Source: UBA8389 sp942493385 (lineage in GTDB: Bacteria; Bacteroidota; Bacteroidia; Bacteroidales; UBA1402). Taken from it: a stretch of 64,000 bases of DNA. Position 1 is the first letter of the stretch. Each line of letters begins with the position of its first letter. Shown in pieces: positions 25,490 through 33,813 of this stretch. Under the pieces are notes generated by a model that was not told the DNA's origin, did not search any database, and saw only the letters and a program-made list of their open reading frames with translations. The position numbers and the translations under genes were made by a program. Location of the stretch: NCBI GenBank assembly GCA_942493385.1, contig OW818699.1:3534001-3598000 (forward strand), given 5' to 3'.

Positions 25490-25951
25490 ATGCAACGAAT
25501 CGATTTGATAAAAACAGCGGAGAAACTGCAACAGGTAAGCCCCAAATCTACCGCTGAATACAGCTCCAAAAAAGATCATCTGGTAGATTTGATCAATAAG
25601 AAAATGGAAAGTCGCGCAGACCTGTTGGAAATGGTCGGAGCCGGCAATGTGGAGATGATGAAGGACAACCACGCCAACCACGCTCGGTTTTTGGAATCCA
25701 TCTTTGTACTGCATTCGCCTGAAGTCCTGGTAGATACGGTTCTTTGGGTTTTTAGGGCGTATCGCTCCCGAAATTTCAGTTCCACCTATTGGGCAGCCCA
25801 GCTGAATACTTGGATTGAACTCTATAAAAAGGAGCTCTCTCCCGAATGTTATCAAGAAATTTATCCCTATTACAATTGGATGCAAATCCATATCCCGACG
25901 TTCAATAGGTTGGCGGAAGAGAATTTGGAAACACCCAATACTGCCCATTAA
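25490..25951 (+). CDS. Unknown helical protein between B12-binding protein and kinase
   Basis: 153 residues, no signal peptide or membrane segment, predicted almost entirely alpha-helical. I do not recognise the family. Visible features are a His-containing helix (KDNHANHARFLESIFVLH), an aromatic-rich centre (VLWVFRAYRSRNFSSTYW) and a C-terminal YPYYNWMQIHIPTF. A globin-like or phycobilin-like sensor fold would suit the size and helix content, but this is a guess. It starts 11 bases after the B12-binding gene and ends 12 bases before the kinase start, so it probably belongs to the same signalling complex. Confidence 0.7.
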   Translation: MQRIDLIKTAEKLQQVSPKSTAEYSSKKDHLVDLINKKMESRADLLEMVGAGNVEMMKDNHANHARFLESIFVLHSPEVLVDTVLWVFRAYRSRNFSSTYWAAQLNTWIELYKKELSPECYQEIYPYYNWMQIHIPTFNRLAEENLETPNTAH

Positions 25952-25963
25952 TCGGTTCAGACG

Positions 25964-27223
25964 TTGAAAGCACTTAAGACACTGTTGCCCAACTGGAACG
26001 ACCTTATCGGAGAATTATGGCTGAAAGGTAGGTCGGTAGCCATCGGTCTTTTTGATACCGAAGGTAAATTGCTGTCTGCCAATCCGGCCCTTTGTTATTA
26101 TCTGAACGCAGAGCCGAAGGACTTGCTTCCAAAAAATAGCTTCGTCAATCCAGAATTTTCAACGTTTTTGCAAAAGAGCAACTCTGATTTGGTATTTGAA
26201 GGAATGATCACCTTAGGAAACCGTCAGGACATCAGCTACGTTTTACAGGCAAAAGTCTTTCGTCGCGGAGATAACATTCTGTTATTCGCCGAAGTGGATG
26301 CACCTTCGTTGTTTGAGGAAAACACGAAAATGAGTCAACTCAATCAATTGGTGAACAACCTGCAAAGACAGCTCATCAAGGAAAAGAAAACCTTGCAGGA
26401 TACCCTTCAGGAATTGAAGGAAACGCAGCAAATGCTCATTCATTCTGAAAAAATGAATGCCATGGGCAAATTGGTGGCAGGGGTGGCGCACGAACTGAAC
26501 AATCCGATTTCGTTTGTTTACAGCAATCTGTTTTCACTCGAAAAAGACATCGCTGACGTTTTCGATGCTTTTTCCGAAATTGAGAAGCTCATCATAGACA
26601 GTGATCACGAGCCTCTGAATGAGGCGGTTGCCTCCATCCGAGTTAAAAACAACTTGGATTTCTTACGGGAAGACATCACCGACATGACCAAGGAATCCAA
26701 AATCGGTATTGAACGGGTCAAAACCATCGTGGAAGACCTTCGCACGTTTTCCCGACTCGATGAAGCGGAGATCAAGCAGGTCAGTCTGTTGGAGACGATT
26801 CGTTCCACCTTGACCATTGTGCGCCCTGAGCTGACCAAAAAAGAAATTCAATTCTTTCAATCGGTTCCTGATATGGAGCTGGAATGCTATCCGGGTCAAT
26901 TGAACCAAGCCATTTTGAATGTGTTGATCAATGCCATTCAGGCCGTTGACACTGGTGGAAACATTTGGCTGACGGTTATCGAGAAAGAAACCCAAATTGA
27001 ACTTTCCATCAAGGACGATGGATGCGGCATACCATCAGAAATTAAAGACCGCATCTTTGACCCATTTTTCACCACCAAACCCATCGGTTCCGGAACCGGT
27101 TTGGGTTTAAGCATCACCTATAAAATCATTCACGATCTGCATCACGGTTCCATAGTAGTTGTTTCGGAACCGGGAAATGGAAGCACGTTTGTTTTAATCC
27201 TACCAAAAAAAGTACTAGTATGA
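25964..27223 (+). CDS. Soluble sensor histidine kinase with PAS-like input domain
   Basis: 419 residues. Start is TTG 25964: the upstream in-frame stop is at 25949 and the next in-frame ATG lies about 80 codons inside the protein, so the unusual start is nearly forced. Residues ~20-125 resemble a short PAS domain (GLFDTEGKLLSANPALCYYL), then a coiled coil (~125-165), a HisKA-type segment with VAHELNNPISFVYSNL (His176) and a HATPase domain (N-box LNVLINAIQAV, DDGCGIP, GTGLGLSITYK). ATGA overlap with the receiver-kinase hybrid. Likely output of the B12-binding sensor. Confidence 0.9.
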   Translation: MKALKTLLPNWNDLIGELWLKGRSVAIGLFDTEGKLLSANPALCYYLNAEPKDLLPKNSFVNPEFSTFLQKSNSDLVFEGMITLGNRQDISYVLQAKVFRRGDNILLFAEVDAPSLFEENTKMSQLNQLVNNLQRQLIKEKKTLQDTLQELKETQQMLIHSEKMNAMGKLVAGVAHELNNPISFVYSNLFSLEKDIADVFDAFSEIEKLIIDSDHEPLNEAVASIRVKNNLDFLREDITDMTKESKIGIERVKTIVEDLRTFSRLDEAEIKQVSLLETIRSTLTIVRPELTKKEIQFFQSVPDMELECYPGQLNQAILNVLINAIQAVDTGGNIWLTVIEKETQIELSIKDDGCGIPSEIKDRIFDPFFTTKPIGSGTGLGLSITYKIIHDLHHGSIVVVSEPGNGSTFVLILPKKVLV

Positions 27224-28425
27224 GTGCGCAACTTAAGAAGTCGTTGGAGTACAATCTCCTTATAATAGACGATGAAATAGAAATTACAAAAGCCCTGACC
27301 CGTCAGTTCAGGCGAGATTACAATGTTTTTTCAACCACCAATGCCGAAGAAGGTTTTGCAATCTTGGAAAAAGAAAACATACAAGTGGTTTTATCCGACC
27401 AACGAATGCCGGGTATGACAGGCACCGATTTCTTTTCCAAAATCAAGGATAAATACCCCGACGCCTTAAAACTGCTTTTGACAGGCTATTCCGACATCGA
27501 AGCGGTGATCAATGCCATCAACGAAGGCCAGGTGTTTCGGTATGTGACCAAGCCTTGGAACCCAACAGAACTGGACGGCATTGTCAAAGAGGCGTTTGAG
27601 AAATACGAACTGATTACCAACAACAAAAAGCTGGTTCACAATTTGAACGAAGCCAATTTGAATTTGGAGGAGAAGGTCAAGGAACGAACCATGGAACTTG
27701 AAAAGGCCAACAACACACTTTCCGAATTGAATGTCGAAAAAAACAAATACATCGGCATGGTGGTGCACGACCTCAGAAATCCGATCGGAGTGGCAGCCAC
27801 CTTTTCGGAGATTCTGATACAAGATTACGATTCGATCGTTAAAAAGAAAAAACTGCAGTATTTAGGCTACATTAGCCAGCATTGCCATTATTCCCTAAAC
27901 CTGATGAATGAATTTCTGGATGTTTCAAAGATTGAAGCGGGAATTTTTGACCTAAACTTGACGCAGCAAGATTACATCCAATTGGTGAACGAAAGTATTC
28001 AACAGCAGAGTTTCAAGGCTAATCGGAAATCGTTGGAGCTAGTTTTGGAAACCGACCTTCAACATTTGCCGGTAACATTCGACAACAACAAAATGCTGCA
28101 GGTGTTGAACAATCTGATTGGGAATTCAGTCAAGTATTCTTTGCCGAATTCCAAGATTATCATTCGAATATTCCTACAGGATCACGTTCTAATGACTCAA
28201 GTGATTGACTTTGGTCAAGGAATTCCAGTGGAAGAACAATCGAAACTCTTCAAGCCATTCCAAACGACCTCAGCCAAGGCTACAGCCGACGAAAAAGCGA
28301 CTGGGCTGGGTTTGGCTATTGTTAAAAAGATCGTTGAAGCGCACCAGGGTACTATTCAGGTTGAAAGTGAAGCAGGTAAGGGCTCCACATTCACTTTTTC
28401 ATTTCCGGTAAATCAACAAGATTAG
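27220..28425 (+). CDS. Receiver-histidine kinase hybrid
   Basis: 401 residues: an N-terminal receiver domain (~12-130; Asp60 in VVLSDQRMPGMTG, switch LTGYSD, Lys in VTKPWNP), a coiled coil (~138-170), a HisKA domain with MVVHDLRNPIG (His183) and a HATPase domain (NNLIGNSVKYS, DFGQGIP, TGLGLAIVKK). The receiver-first order suggests it is phosphorylated by the upstream kinase and then regulates its own kinase, as in a phosphorelay. No DNA-binding output is encoded nearby. Its stop codon overlaps the convergent GH39 gene by 4 bases. Confidence 0.92.
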   Translation: MSAQLKKSLEYNLLIIDDEIEITKALTRQFRRDYNVFSTTNAEEGFAILEKENIQVVLSDQRMPGMTGTDFFSKIKDKYPDALKLLLTGYSDIEAVINAINEGQVFRYVTKPWNPTELDGIVKEAFEKYELITNNKKLVHNLNEANLNLEEKVKERTMELEKANNTLSELNVEKNKYIGMVVHDLRNPIGVAATFSEILIQDYDSIVKKKKLQYLGYISQHCHYSLNLMNEFLDVSKIEAGIFDLNLTQQDYIQLVNESIQQQSFKANRKSLELVLETDLQHLPVTFDNNKMLQVLNNLIGNSVKYSLPNSKIIIRIFLQDHVLMTQVIDFGQGIPVEEQSKLFKPFQTTSAKATADEKATGLGLAIVKKIVEAHQGTIQVESEAGKGSTFTFSFPVNQQD

Positions 28426-30089
28426 TAAGAAATCTTAACGAACGAAACCGCTTGTCTGGGCAATTGCATGTTGATGATTGCCTGACCGTCCTTGATCTTT
28501 AGGGTCTTAGGTTTGTCCAGCATTTCCAACTTGCCTGACTTCTCAAGCGTTTGAATCTGTTCGAACGTCGGGCTTTTGGGCGAACCCATCTTTTTCCAGA
28601 CTTCGTAGGAATTGCTGTGCAGGGCATCGATGCGGTAGTGGTACATTTTCGCCTTTTTGGTATTCAAACCCTTGATTGTAAGGCAGATTGGTGAACCGGC
28701 ATCCTGAACGTCCTCGTCGTGGTAGTTCCACAACAGCACAGACACCGATTTGGCATCGGCAGCAGCAAAAGCATTCACGTCCGTTTTCACACCACGTACG
28801 CTTTGGTCGCGCATGGACTGGAAGTCGTAAGCCCTATCGCCACTCACTTCCACCCTATTGCCACGCATCATGCCCAACATACGGAACACATTGAGCACCG
28901 GCTTGTCCACGCCGTTGGTAGCCAAGTCGCGGAAACCGTAAAACCAAGGCTGGTTTTCGAATTCGAACGACCAGTTGACGGCCCCGAGCAGGTTCACTTT
29001 ATAGTGTTCAGCCAAGTCGTAAATGCGAGGAATGGAGGCAGCCGTGTAACTCGAATACATGGTTCCGTTTCGGTAGGCATTTTCGGGGTTGGTGTGCATG
29101 CCACAGGCGGCGCAACCTTCCGGGTCGGATTCGCCGATGATGATGGGAATGTTCTTCAAACCGGGTATGGAGGCAATGGTCGCCATGTTATCGTTCACAT
29201 CCTTGAGTTGACGGCTGATGCTCATTCGGACCACGCCGTTCTGAACCCTGGGCGAACCCTTGGCGTGAAATCCCACAAAATCGAGCGGGGTACCGATTTT
29301 ACCGGTTACCGCATTGGTATCGTTCAGACAGTGATTGACGAAACCTTTTAAATATCTCGAAGCACCACCCGTACTGTGCGGACCTCCGATGCGAGCTGTA
29401 GGCAAGGCTCGTTTTACATTGACTGCTGTGTAATCGTAGAGTTTGTACAGTTCGGGAACCGTGCCCATCCAATAATAGCCGTCGGGTTCGTTCCACAATT
29501 CCCAGTACCAGCTTTCCACTTCCTCCTTGCCGTAGCGGTCCACGCAATGGCGCACCCATTGGTAGCACAACTCTCCCCATTTGTTGTAGTCTTTGGGCGG
29601 ATAGGCCCAACCGGTAATGATTTCCTTGTAAGGTATGCCGGGATACCAATGGTGTTGGTAGGGTTGCGGCTTGGTAGACAGTGCTTCGGGCATAAAGCCG
29701 AACTGAGCCAGTGGTTTCATGCCGCGCTGTATGTAGGTGTCGAATATGCTGTCCACGATTTGCCAATGGTAAATGGGATTTCCGTTGGCGTCTTCCCGGT
29801 ACATGTTGGAGGAACCCCATTTGAGGGCAGCCGTTCCATCGCCCGTGCACATGAGGTTGTGTGCCCTGACATAAACCGGAACTGGGCTCATTGCGGCCAG
29901 TTCGGTGAGGAGCTTTTGGCCGTCCTTCATGTAGGTGTAGTTGGGTTCGTCGTAGCCGAACCAGGCCCAGATGTGTTTGAGCGTGCCCTGGCTTTTGGAG
30001 GCGTCAACTTGAAGGTTCACCACTTCCTGTTGTGCAAAAGTTGCGGTGTAAAAAAGGCTCCAGCAAAGGAGGATCAAAGTTTTCTTCAT
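28422..30089 (-). CDS. GH39-like glycoside hydrolase, secreted
   Basis: 555 residues with a signal peptide (MKKTLILLCWSLFYTATFAQ). A (beta/alpha)8 hydrolase of the GH39/clan GH-A type: acid/base Glu201 in WELWNEPDGYYW and probable nucleophile Glu320 in IPIIIGESDPEG, with a beta-sandwich C-terminus (~430-555). Known GH39 members cleave beta-xylosides, alpha-iduronides or related linkages by a retaining mechanism. Substrate unknown. Two close cysteines follow the nucleophile (EGCAACG). It follows the thioredoxin-like gene by 4 bases, so they are cotranscribed. No SusC/SusD pair is near. Confidence 0.8.
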   Translation of the reverse strand: MKKTLILLCWSLFYTATFAQQEVVNLQVDASKSQGTLKHIWAWFGYDEPNYTYMKDGQKLLTELAAMSPVPVYVRAHNLMCTGDGTAALKWGSSNMYREDANGNPIYHWQIVDSIFDTYIQRGMKPLAQFGFMPEALSTKPQPYQHHWYPGIPYKEIITGWAYPPKDYNKWGELCYQWVRHCVDRYGKEEVESWYWELWNEPDGYYWMGTVPELYKLYDYTAVNVKRALPTARIGGPHSTGGASRYLKGFVNHCLNDTNAVTGKIGTPLDFVGFHAKGSPRVQNGVVRMSISRQLKDVNDNMATIASIPGLKNIPIIIGESDPEGCAACGMHTNPENAYRNGTMYSSYTAASIPRIYDLAEHYKVNLLGAVNWSFEFENQPWFYGFRDLATNGVDKPVLNVFRMLGMMRGNRVEVSGDRAYDFQSMRDQSVRGVKTDVNAFAAADAKSVSVLLWNYHDEDVQDAGSPICLTIKGLNTKKAKMYHYRIDALHSNSYEVWKKMGSPKSPTFEQIQTLEKSGKLEMLDKPKTLKIKDGQAIINMQLPRQAVSFVKISY

Positions 30090-30093
30090 TGCA

Positions 30094-31422
30094 TTATTCG
30101 TAAAGGGTGTAATTACGCATGTACTCTTCCCAATTTACATTGAAGGGAATAATGAGGTATTTGTTTTCAGGCGAAACCAGCAATTTGGTTGGATAACTGT
30201 TGATACCGAAGGGTGCAGTCACTTCTTGGCCGACTTCAGCCACTGGGAAGGTATATTTGTTGGTTTCCAAAAATTCTTTCAACTTTGTGGACATATAGGA
30301 TAAAGTACGGATGCGCACCTTAGAATCAGGCAGACTGTTGTACTTAGCCGCAACCTCGTTGAGATGTGGTAGTTCCTTGACACAGGGCGAGCACCAAGTT
30401 CCCCAGACATCGATGAAGGTCCAATTACTGCGTGGTTTGGTGAAATCGAAAATGTCGCTGCTATAGGTAATTTGCAAGGCAGGAGCTTGTTTCATCTTGC
30501 CGTCCACATACTTGGACCAACGATCCTTGAAGATTCCCAATTCGGAATGTTGGGTCATGAATTCTTTTAAGCGTTGCAGGTTGGCATTCAATGGAACGAC
30601 GAAAGTGGATTCCAGCAGCACGTCCAGTTCCTCCGAGTAACGTTTGTTTTTATCCAAATATTGGATGTATTGGGGCTGGAATCCTACATTATTGTTGTTG
30701 CCTTCCAGCAAATAGGCATCGTAGTTGTAGGCATCGCGCCGTTGCATGTCGGTGAGGTCAGGGCTGTATTTGGCGGCAGCCTGCAAGCATTCGAAGGCTT
30801 CCCCTTGGGTGCGGAACTTAAGATACATGCTGTAGGCCAGCAGGTAACGATGCCATGCACGCGGAACAACTTGATTGGCTGCGGCTTGTTCGAGGTAGGG
30901 ATATTTTTGAAGATTGGAGATGATTTTGTTGAGCAATTTGACTTGAAGTTCGACTGGTTGCAACTTCTTATTCTCCAGATTTTTTAGCAGCAGCAAACCA
31001 TAGAGTTCCGTTTTCGCCTTCTTGTCGGTGCTGTCTTTCAGCAACTTGTAGAAAGACTGAAGAACGTTTTCGGCCTCCTTCATGGTTTTAACCTCAAACG
31101 ATTGGTTCCAAACATACATGGGTTCGATGATGCTTCGAATGGAAGGGTCCTGAAGATCCCACATCGCTTGAAGGTATTCTTGTGCATAGCCTTTTGAACG
31201 ATCATCCCGTATGGACTGAGATAAACTATTGTGGATATTGTCTATGTAAAATGGTTGATACAGCTTGTTCAACTTTACGGAGGCATCAACTGCCTTTTCC
31301 TTGGGGGAAGTCCTCCAAAGATCGTACATGCTGTTGGTCAGATCAAAGGCTTCTTTGGGAACTTGAGCGGAAACTGTCATCGTGAGTGCACACAACAGCA
31401 CCAACAAAAAAGTATTTTTCAT
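30094..31422 (-). CDS. Periplasmic TlpA-like thioredoxin with helical N-terminal domain
   Basis: 442 residues with a signal peptide (MKNTFLLVLLCALTMTVSAQ). The N-terminal ~290 residues are helical, tetratricopeptide-like. The C-terminal ~130 form a thioredoxin fold with the active site WGTWCSPCVKELPHL and the cis-proline region INSYPTKLLVSP. TlpA-like proteins reduce or rearrange disulfides in the periplasm. It lies between two GH39-like genes on the same strand; it could service their cysteines, which is inference. Confidence 0.85.
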   Translation of the reverse strand: MKNTFLLVLLCALTMTVSAQVPKEAFDLTNSMYDLWRTSPKEKAVDASVKLNKLYQPFYIDNIHNSLSQSIRDDRSKGYAQEYLQAMWDLQDPSIRSIIEPMYVWNQSFEVKTMKEAENVLQSFYKLLKDSTDKKAKTELYGLLLLKNLENKKLQPVELQVKLLNKIISNLQKYPYLEQAAANQVVPRAWHRYLLAYSMYLKFRTQGEAFECLQAAAKYSPDLTDMQRRDAYNYDAYLLEGNNNNVGFQPQYIQYLDKNKRYSEELDVLLESTFVVPLNANLQRLKEFMTQHSELGIFKDRWSKYVDGKMKQAPALQITYSSDIFDFTKPRSNWTFIDVWGTWCSPCVKELPHLNEVAAKYNSLPDSKVRIRTLSYMSTKLKEFLETNKYTFPVAEVGQEVTAPFGINSYPTKLLVSPENKYLIIPFNVNWEEYMRNYTLYE

Positions 31423-31461
31423 GATAAGTAAGGTTTTTACGAAACAAATATAAACAATTCT

Positions 31462-33033
31462 TTACTTTTTCCTGTCTTTGCGTTTCAACAGCATCATGAT
31501 CACCTCATTCTCTCGAATGGGTAATGCCTTTTCAAAACTACCTGAAGCAGAGATCTGCACGGCTTCTTTGGAAACAGGCGAACCGTCGTTTTGTTGATTG
31601 ATCTGCGAGACTTGCTGCTTGGTCAATTGGCTGGGCTTTCCCATGTTAAGGTAAGCGGTATAAGCGTCATTCGACTTATGGCCGATTCGATACAACTCCA
31701 GTTGGTACGTGCCTTTGGCAAGGCCTTTCAGCGAAATGTTCACACTGCCTTTGGCCTTTGAAGGCAAGTCCCGTACATAATATGCTTGGTTGTTGACGGA
31801 ATCCGGCAACGTGTAGGTGAAGTCCCAAAAGAGCAACTGTACCTCCCCTTTCGCGTTTTTGCAGATGTAGGAGGAACTGTCTGCATTTTGGAGTTCGGTA
31901 GAGCCGAGTTTATTGAGATAGGCGTAAGAGTAATAAGCAGGCTTTTTGATGCCTTGCGTATTCAGCAGTCCGAAACCACCATGAAAGGGTGTGAAGCGTG
32001 GGCCTGGCTCCTCAAAAATATCGGAAAAAGTCCAATAAGACATGGAATTAACGGCCGTACCAGCTTGCTTGATTTTCTCCAAAATATAAGCCGCTTCGTG
32101 GTAACTGTCGTGCAGCGGGTCGGCCGGTGTATAGGAGGAACTCCATTCGGTGTAATGCAGCTCCAGATTCGGCATTTTCGATTGCGCGATTTGACTGCGG
32201 GATTGCCACATGTCGCCACTTACGCTCCATTTGTCTTTGTTCAGAACGGTACCCGAACCTCCGAATTCGTCGAGAAAACCTTGACTGACTCCGTAGGTAT
32301 GCGTGCTGATGAAATCCAAAGGCAGGTTATTGGCACTGCAGAATGCAATCATTTCGGGCACCCACGCCGCTCCAGCAGTGGCTGGGCCACCTACCTTGAA
32401 ATTCGAGTTAACCGACTTGATGGCTTCCACGCTGTACTTGTAAAGTTTGAAGTATTCCTCCTGTGTTCCCGCCCAGAAACCATCCAGATTGGGTTCGTTC
32501 CAAACTTCGAAATACCAGGTTTTGACTTCATCGGCTCCGTATCTTTCAGAAAAATGCTTCGTAAGATCCTGAATGGCAGCCTTCCACTTTTCATAGTCCT
32601 TTGGTGGCGTCACGTTCCCCTTCCACCAGAAAATGCTTTTTTTGCCGCTCGCCAGTTGATTGGGCATGAAACCCAGCTCCACAAACGGTTTCATTCCGAT
32701 GCTGACAATGTAATCGTTCAGCACATCGATGTATTGGTAATTGTACTCGGGCTTCCCGTTTCTATCTTCCCGGTAGAATCCCATGTCGTCGGTGAGCAAA
32801 CCATGCATGCGGATGTATTTGAAGCCACATTCCTGATGTGTCATGGCCAGTTGCTGCTGCCAATCGGCCCGCAAGCCCTCGTTGGCTCTGCCGGCACCGA
32901 TGCATTCCTTGAATTGGGTGTTCAGTGGGCCGTTATCTTTGTTCATATCGGCTGAAAGGGTACGAACCTGAGCCAAAGCGGTTAATGAATAAAGGCAGGC
33001 GAAAATTAAAGAAATAAAGCGTGTGCGTTTCAT
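31462..33033 (-). CDS. GH39-like glycoside hydrolase, secreted (second copy)
   Basis: 523 residues with a signal peptide (ending ALAQ). Typical GH39: RMHGLLTDDM in strand beta-2, acid/base Glu180 in YFEVWNEPNLDGFW, THTYGVSQG loop, probable nucleophile Glu296 in LHYTEWSSSYTP, then YWTFSDIFEE. This is closer to beta-xylosidases than the other GH39-like gene. A beta-sandwich C-terminus follows, ending in a basic KRKDRKK tail. First gene of a GH39-thioredoxin-GH39 cluster on the minus strand. Confidence 0.85.
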   Translation of the reverse strand: MKRTRFISLIFACLYSLTALAQVRTLSADMNKDNGPLNTQFKECIGAGRANEGLRADWQQQLAMTHQECGFKYIRMHGLLTDDMGFYREDRNGKPEYNYQYIDVLNDYIVSIGMKPFVELGFMPNQLASGKKSIFWWKGNVTPPKDYEKWKAAIQDLTKHFSERYGADEVKTWYFEVWNEPNLDGFWAGTQEEYFKLYKYSVEAIKSVNSNFKVGGPATAGAAWVPEMIAFCSANNLPLDFISTHTYGVSQGFLDEFGGSGTVLNKDKWSVSGDMWQSRSQIAQSKMPNLELHYTEWSSSYTPADPLHDSYHEAAYILEKIKQAGTAVNSMSYWTFSDIFEEPGPRFTPFHGGFGLLNTQGIKKPAYYSYAYLNKLGSTELQNADSSSYICKNAKGEVQLLFWDFTYTLPDSVNNQAYYVRDLPSKAKGSVNISLKGLAKGTYQLELYRIGHKSNDAYTAYLNMGKPSQLTKQQVSQINQQNDGSPVSKEAVQISASGSFEKALPIRENEVIMMLLKRKDRKK

Positions 33034-33093
33034 AGTTAGGTGTTTTTACACAGTTATCACTATTTTTTTCAATTTAATGTGCAATTATTGTTA

Positions 33094-33807
33094 TTAACAC
33101 ATCCAAACGAGGGTGGCCATGCGGCCGGAAGCATCTCCGTCTCGGCGGGCAGAATGAAGCAGCGGGTTGGTGAAGGTGTTCCATTGAGCGCCTGAAATAT
33201 GTTCGGGGGGAATGCCTGCTCGAAGCAGTTGAAGTTTGGCGATGAGTTGCAAATCCATGTGGAATTGGCCGGGAGTGCGTTCTTCAAAAACAAAGGGCCA
33301 AGTTGGGTTGTGTTTTAGGAAGTGGTGACGCATTTCGGCTGAAACCGGATAGCTTTCGGCAGCGATACCAGGGCCGATCCAAACCATCAACGAACTGGGG
33401 TTTCCCAATTGACTGACCATTTTCTCCAGCAACTCGATTTCGATGCCGCGCCTTCCTGCATGAACTACACCCACGGCTGAACCGTCTTTTCTGGCGAATA
33501 CCACAGGCAGGCAATCGGCGGTTTGGACTACGCAAACGGTATTTTTTTGAAAGGTCAGGCTGGCATCGGCTTCGGGACGACCGGGTTGCGGCAATTCAAG
33601 GATGGTGTCTCCATGGACTTGCTTCAGCCATGTAATGGTTTCAACCGAGAAAAGGAGTTCCTGCAATTGAGTGCGACAGGAGGCGCCAAGGGGTGTATGG
33701 AAACTGAAGGAAACAGGCGAACCGTCTTCGTTGGCGGCTAGAATGGTGCAGGCGTGCACGCCGGGGATGGACCACTCGGGAGTTACTGTCCGGAAGGGTG
33801 CTAACAT
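33094..33807 (-). CDS. pgeF: PgeF/YfiH family (LACC1-type) purine nucleosidase / peptidoglycan editing factor
   Basis: 237 residues. The family metal and active-site motifs are present: LKQVHGDTI (His), VVQTADCLPVVFA (Cys) and GVVHAGRRGIE (His), plus VWIGPGIAAESYPV and a C-terminal SARRDGDASGRMATLVW. Members remove mis-incorporated L-Ser from peptidoglycan precursors (PgeF) and several act as purine nucleoside hydrolase/phosphorylases. The common GPCI motif reads GPGI here, losing one non-ligand Cys. Last gene of the lysC-lysA-glycosyltransferase run (6-base gap). Confidence 0.88.
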   Translation of the reverse strand: MLAPFRTVTPEWSIPGVHACTILAANEDGSPVSFSFHTPLGASCRTQLQELLFSVETITWLKQVHGDTILELPQPGRPEADASLTFQKNTVCVVQTADCLPVVFARKDGSAVGVVHAGRRGIEIELLEKMVSQLGNPSSLMVWIGPGIAAESYPVSAEMRHHFLKHNPTWPFVFEERTPGQFHMDLQLIAKLQLLRAGIPPEHISGAQWNTFTNPLLHSARRDGDASGRMATLVWMC

Positions 33808-33813
33808 AATGCT

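Noticed and set aside
28250..28310. TSAKATADEKATGLG in the receiver-kinase as an inserted repeat
   Set aside because: It falls at the normal ATP-lid position between F-box and G2-box and is a common lid variation.
28719..29351. Long plus-strand open frames inside the first GH39 gene (also 31786-32955 in the second)
   Set aside because: They are antisense to genes with clear catalytic motifs, rich in His/Arg/Val from reading the complement, and show no domain or start context.
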